DNA of 5,061 bases, taken from contig JAEYXO010000332.1 in the NCBI GenBank assembly GCA_023431245.1, forward strand, positions 1-5,061, read 5' to 3'. A program made the position numbers and the translations under genes. Shown here piece by piece: positions 4,945 through 5,061 of this stretch; positions within the stretch are counted from its first letter, which is position 1; each line of letters begins with the position of its first letter. The notes under the pieces are model-generated. The model was not told where the DNA came from and did not search any database. It saw only the letters and a program-made list of their open reading frames with translations. Source of the stretch: Pseudomonadota bacterium (GTDB taxonomy: Bacteria; Pseudomonadota; Gammaproteobacteria; Burkholderiales; SG8-41).

Positions 4945-4962
4945 GGGCACTCAGCCGTGCCC
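4945..4962. terminator. Hairpin between tarD and the converging gene
   Basis: GGGCAC-TCAGCC-GTGCCC has a perfect 6-bp stem and six-base loop, 16 bases after the tarD stop. The loop contains the stop codon of the converging minus-strand frame. No T-run follows on either side. It is a plausible shared transcript end, but not a classical intrinsic terminator. Confidence 0.35.
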
Positions 4963-5061
4963 GGCCCCGCCGTCGTCGCGATCGCAGCGCTCCGCGGCGG
5001 CAAGCGCCTTGGCCGTCAGTTCGGTGGCAAGCTGCTGCCCGACGGCGTACGGTGCATGGAG
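4951..5061 (-). CDS. C-terminal end of an unidentified protein (5' part beyond window)
   Basis: The last 36 codons of a minus-strand frame are readable before a TGA at 4953-4951; the rest lies beyond the right edge. The fragment has an amphipathic helix-like stretch (QQLATELTAKALAAAERCD) followed by a polar, glycine-rich tail (RDDGGAGHG), a natural C-terminus. Third codon positions are strongly GC-rich, as in neighbouring genes. I do not recognise the family. It would converge on tarD with a 22-base gap. A plus-strand frame from GTG at 4957 is also open with similar codon bias, so the strand is not certain. Confidence 0.45.
   Translation of the reverse strand, partial: LHAPYAVGQQLATELTAKALAAAERCDRDDGGAGHG

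Noticed and set aside
3681..5003. 440-codon open frame antisense to tarD
   Set aside because: It mirrors tarD codon by codon; in GC-rich DNA the opposite strand often lacks stops. The sense frame has clear catalytic motifs and the antisense product resembles nothing known.

Overview
The window comes from a GC-rich proteobacterial chromosome. The periplasmic lytic transglycosylase, the Fur-type iron box and the Fbp-type iron transporter all indicate a Gram-negative cell. The codon bias and gene set would suit a betaproteobacterium or a neighbouring group, but no rRNA or lineage marker is present, so this is only a tentative placement.

Left part (1-1933): a ferric-iron ABC importer split over two divergent transcripts. 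The permease gene (fbpB type, minus strand) runs off the left edge. The ATPase gene (fbpC type, plus strand) is complete. The 149 bases between them hold a good Fur box (824-842) placed between and over two face-to-face promoters, so one repressor could shut both halves of the importer when iron is plentiful. The ATPase promoter's TATAAT lies so close to the ATG that the mRNA should be leaderless. No periplasmic iron-binding protein gene is seen.

Middle (1930-3508): mltB, encoding a soluble periplasmic MltB/Slt35-type lytic transglycosylase, runs on the minus strand and converges on fbpC. The two stop codons share the four bases CTAG, flanked by two small hairpins. Upstream of mltB on the same strand is a small XRE-type helix-turn-helix regulator with a strong ribosome binding site.

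Right part (3509-5061): a 253-bp divergent control region separates the regulator from a plus-strand enolase-superfamily gene that closely matches D-tartrate dehydratase (TarD), which turns D-tartrate into oxaloacetate. This region holds an AT-rich island with a perfect IHF consensus match, a 15-bp palindrome next to a TATACT box, and a strong leader hairpin. The layout suggests, but does not prove, that the XRE protein controls tarD. The last 111 bases probably hold the C-terminal end of a minus-strand gene of unknown function converging on tarD.

No mobile element, CRISPR array, tRNA or rRNA was seen. The genes are known families; the novelty lies mainly in the regulatory sequences.
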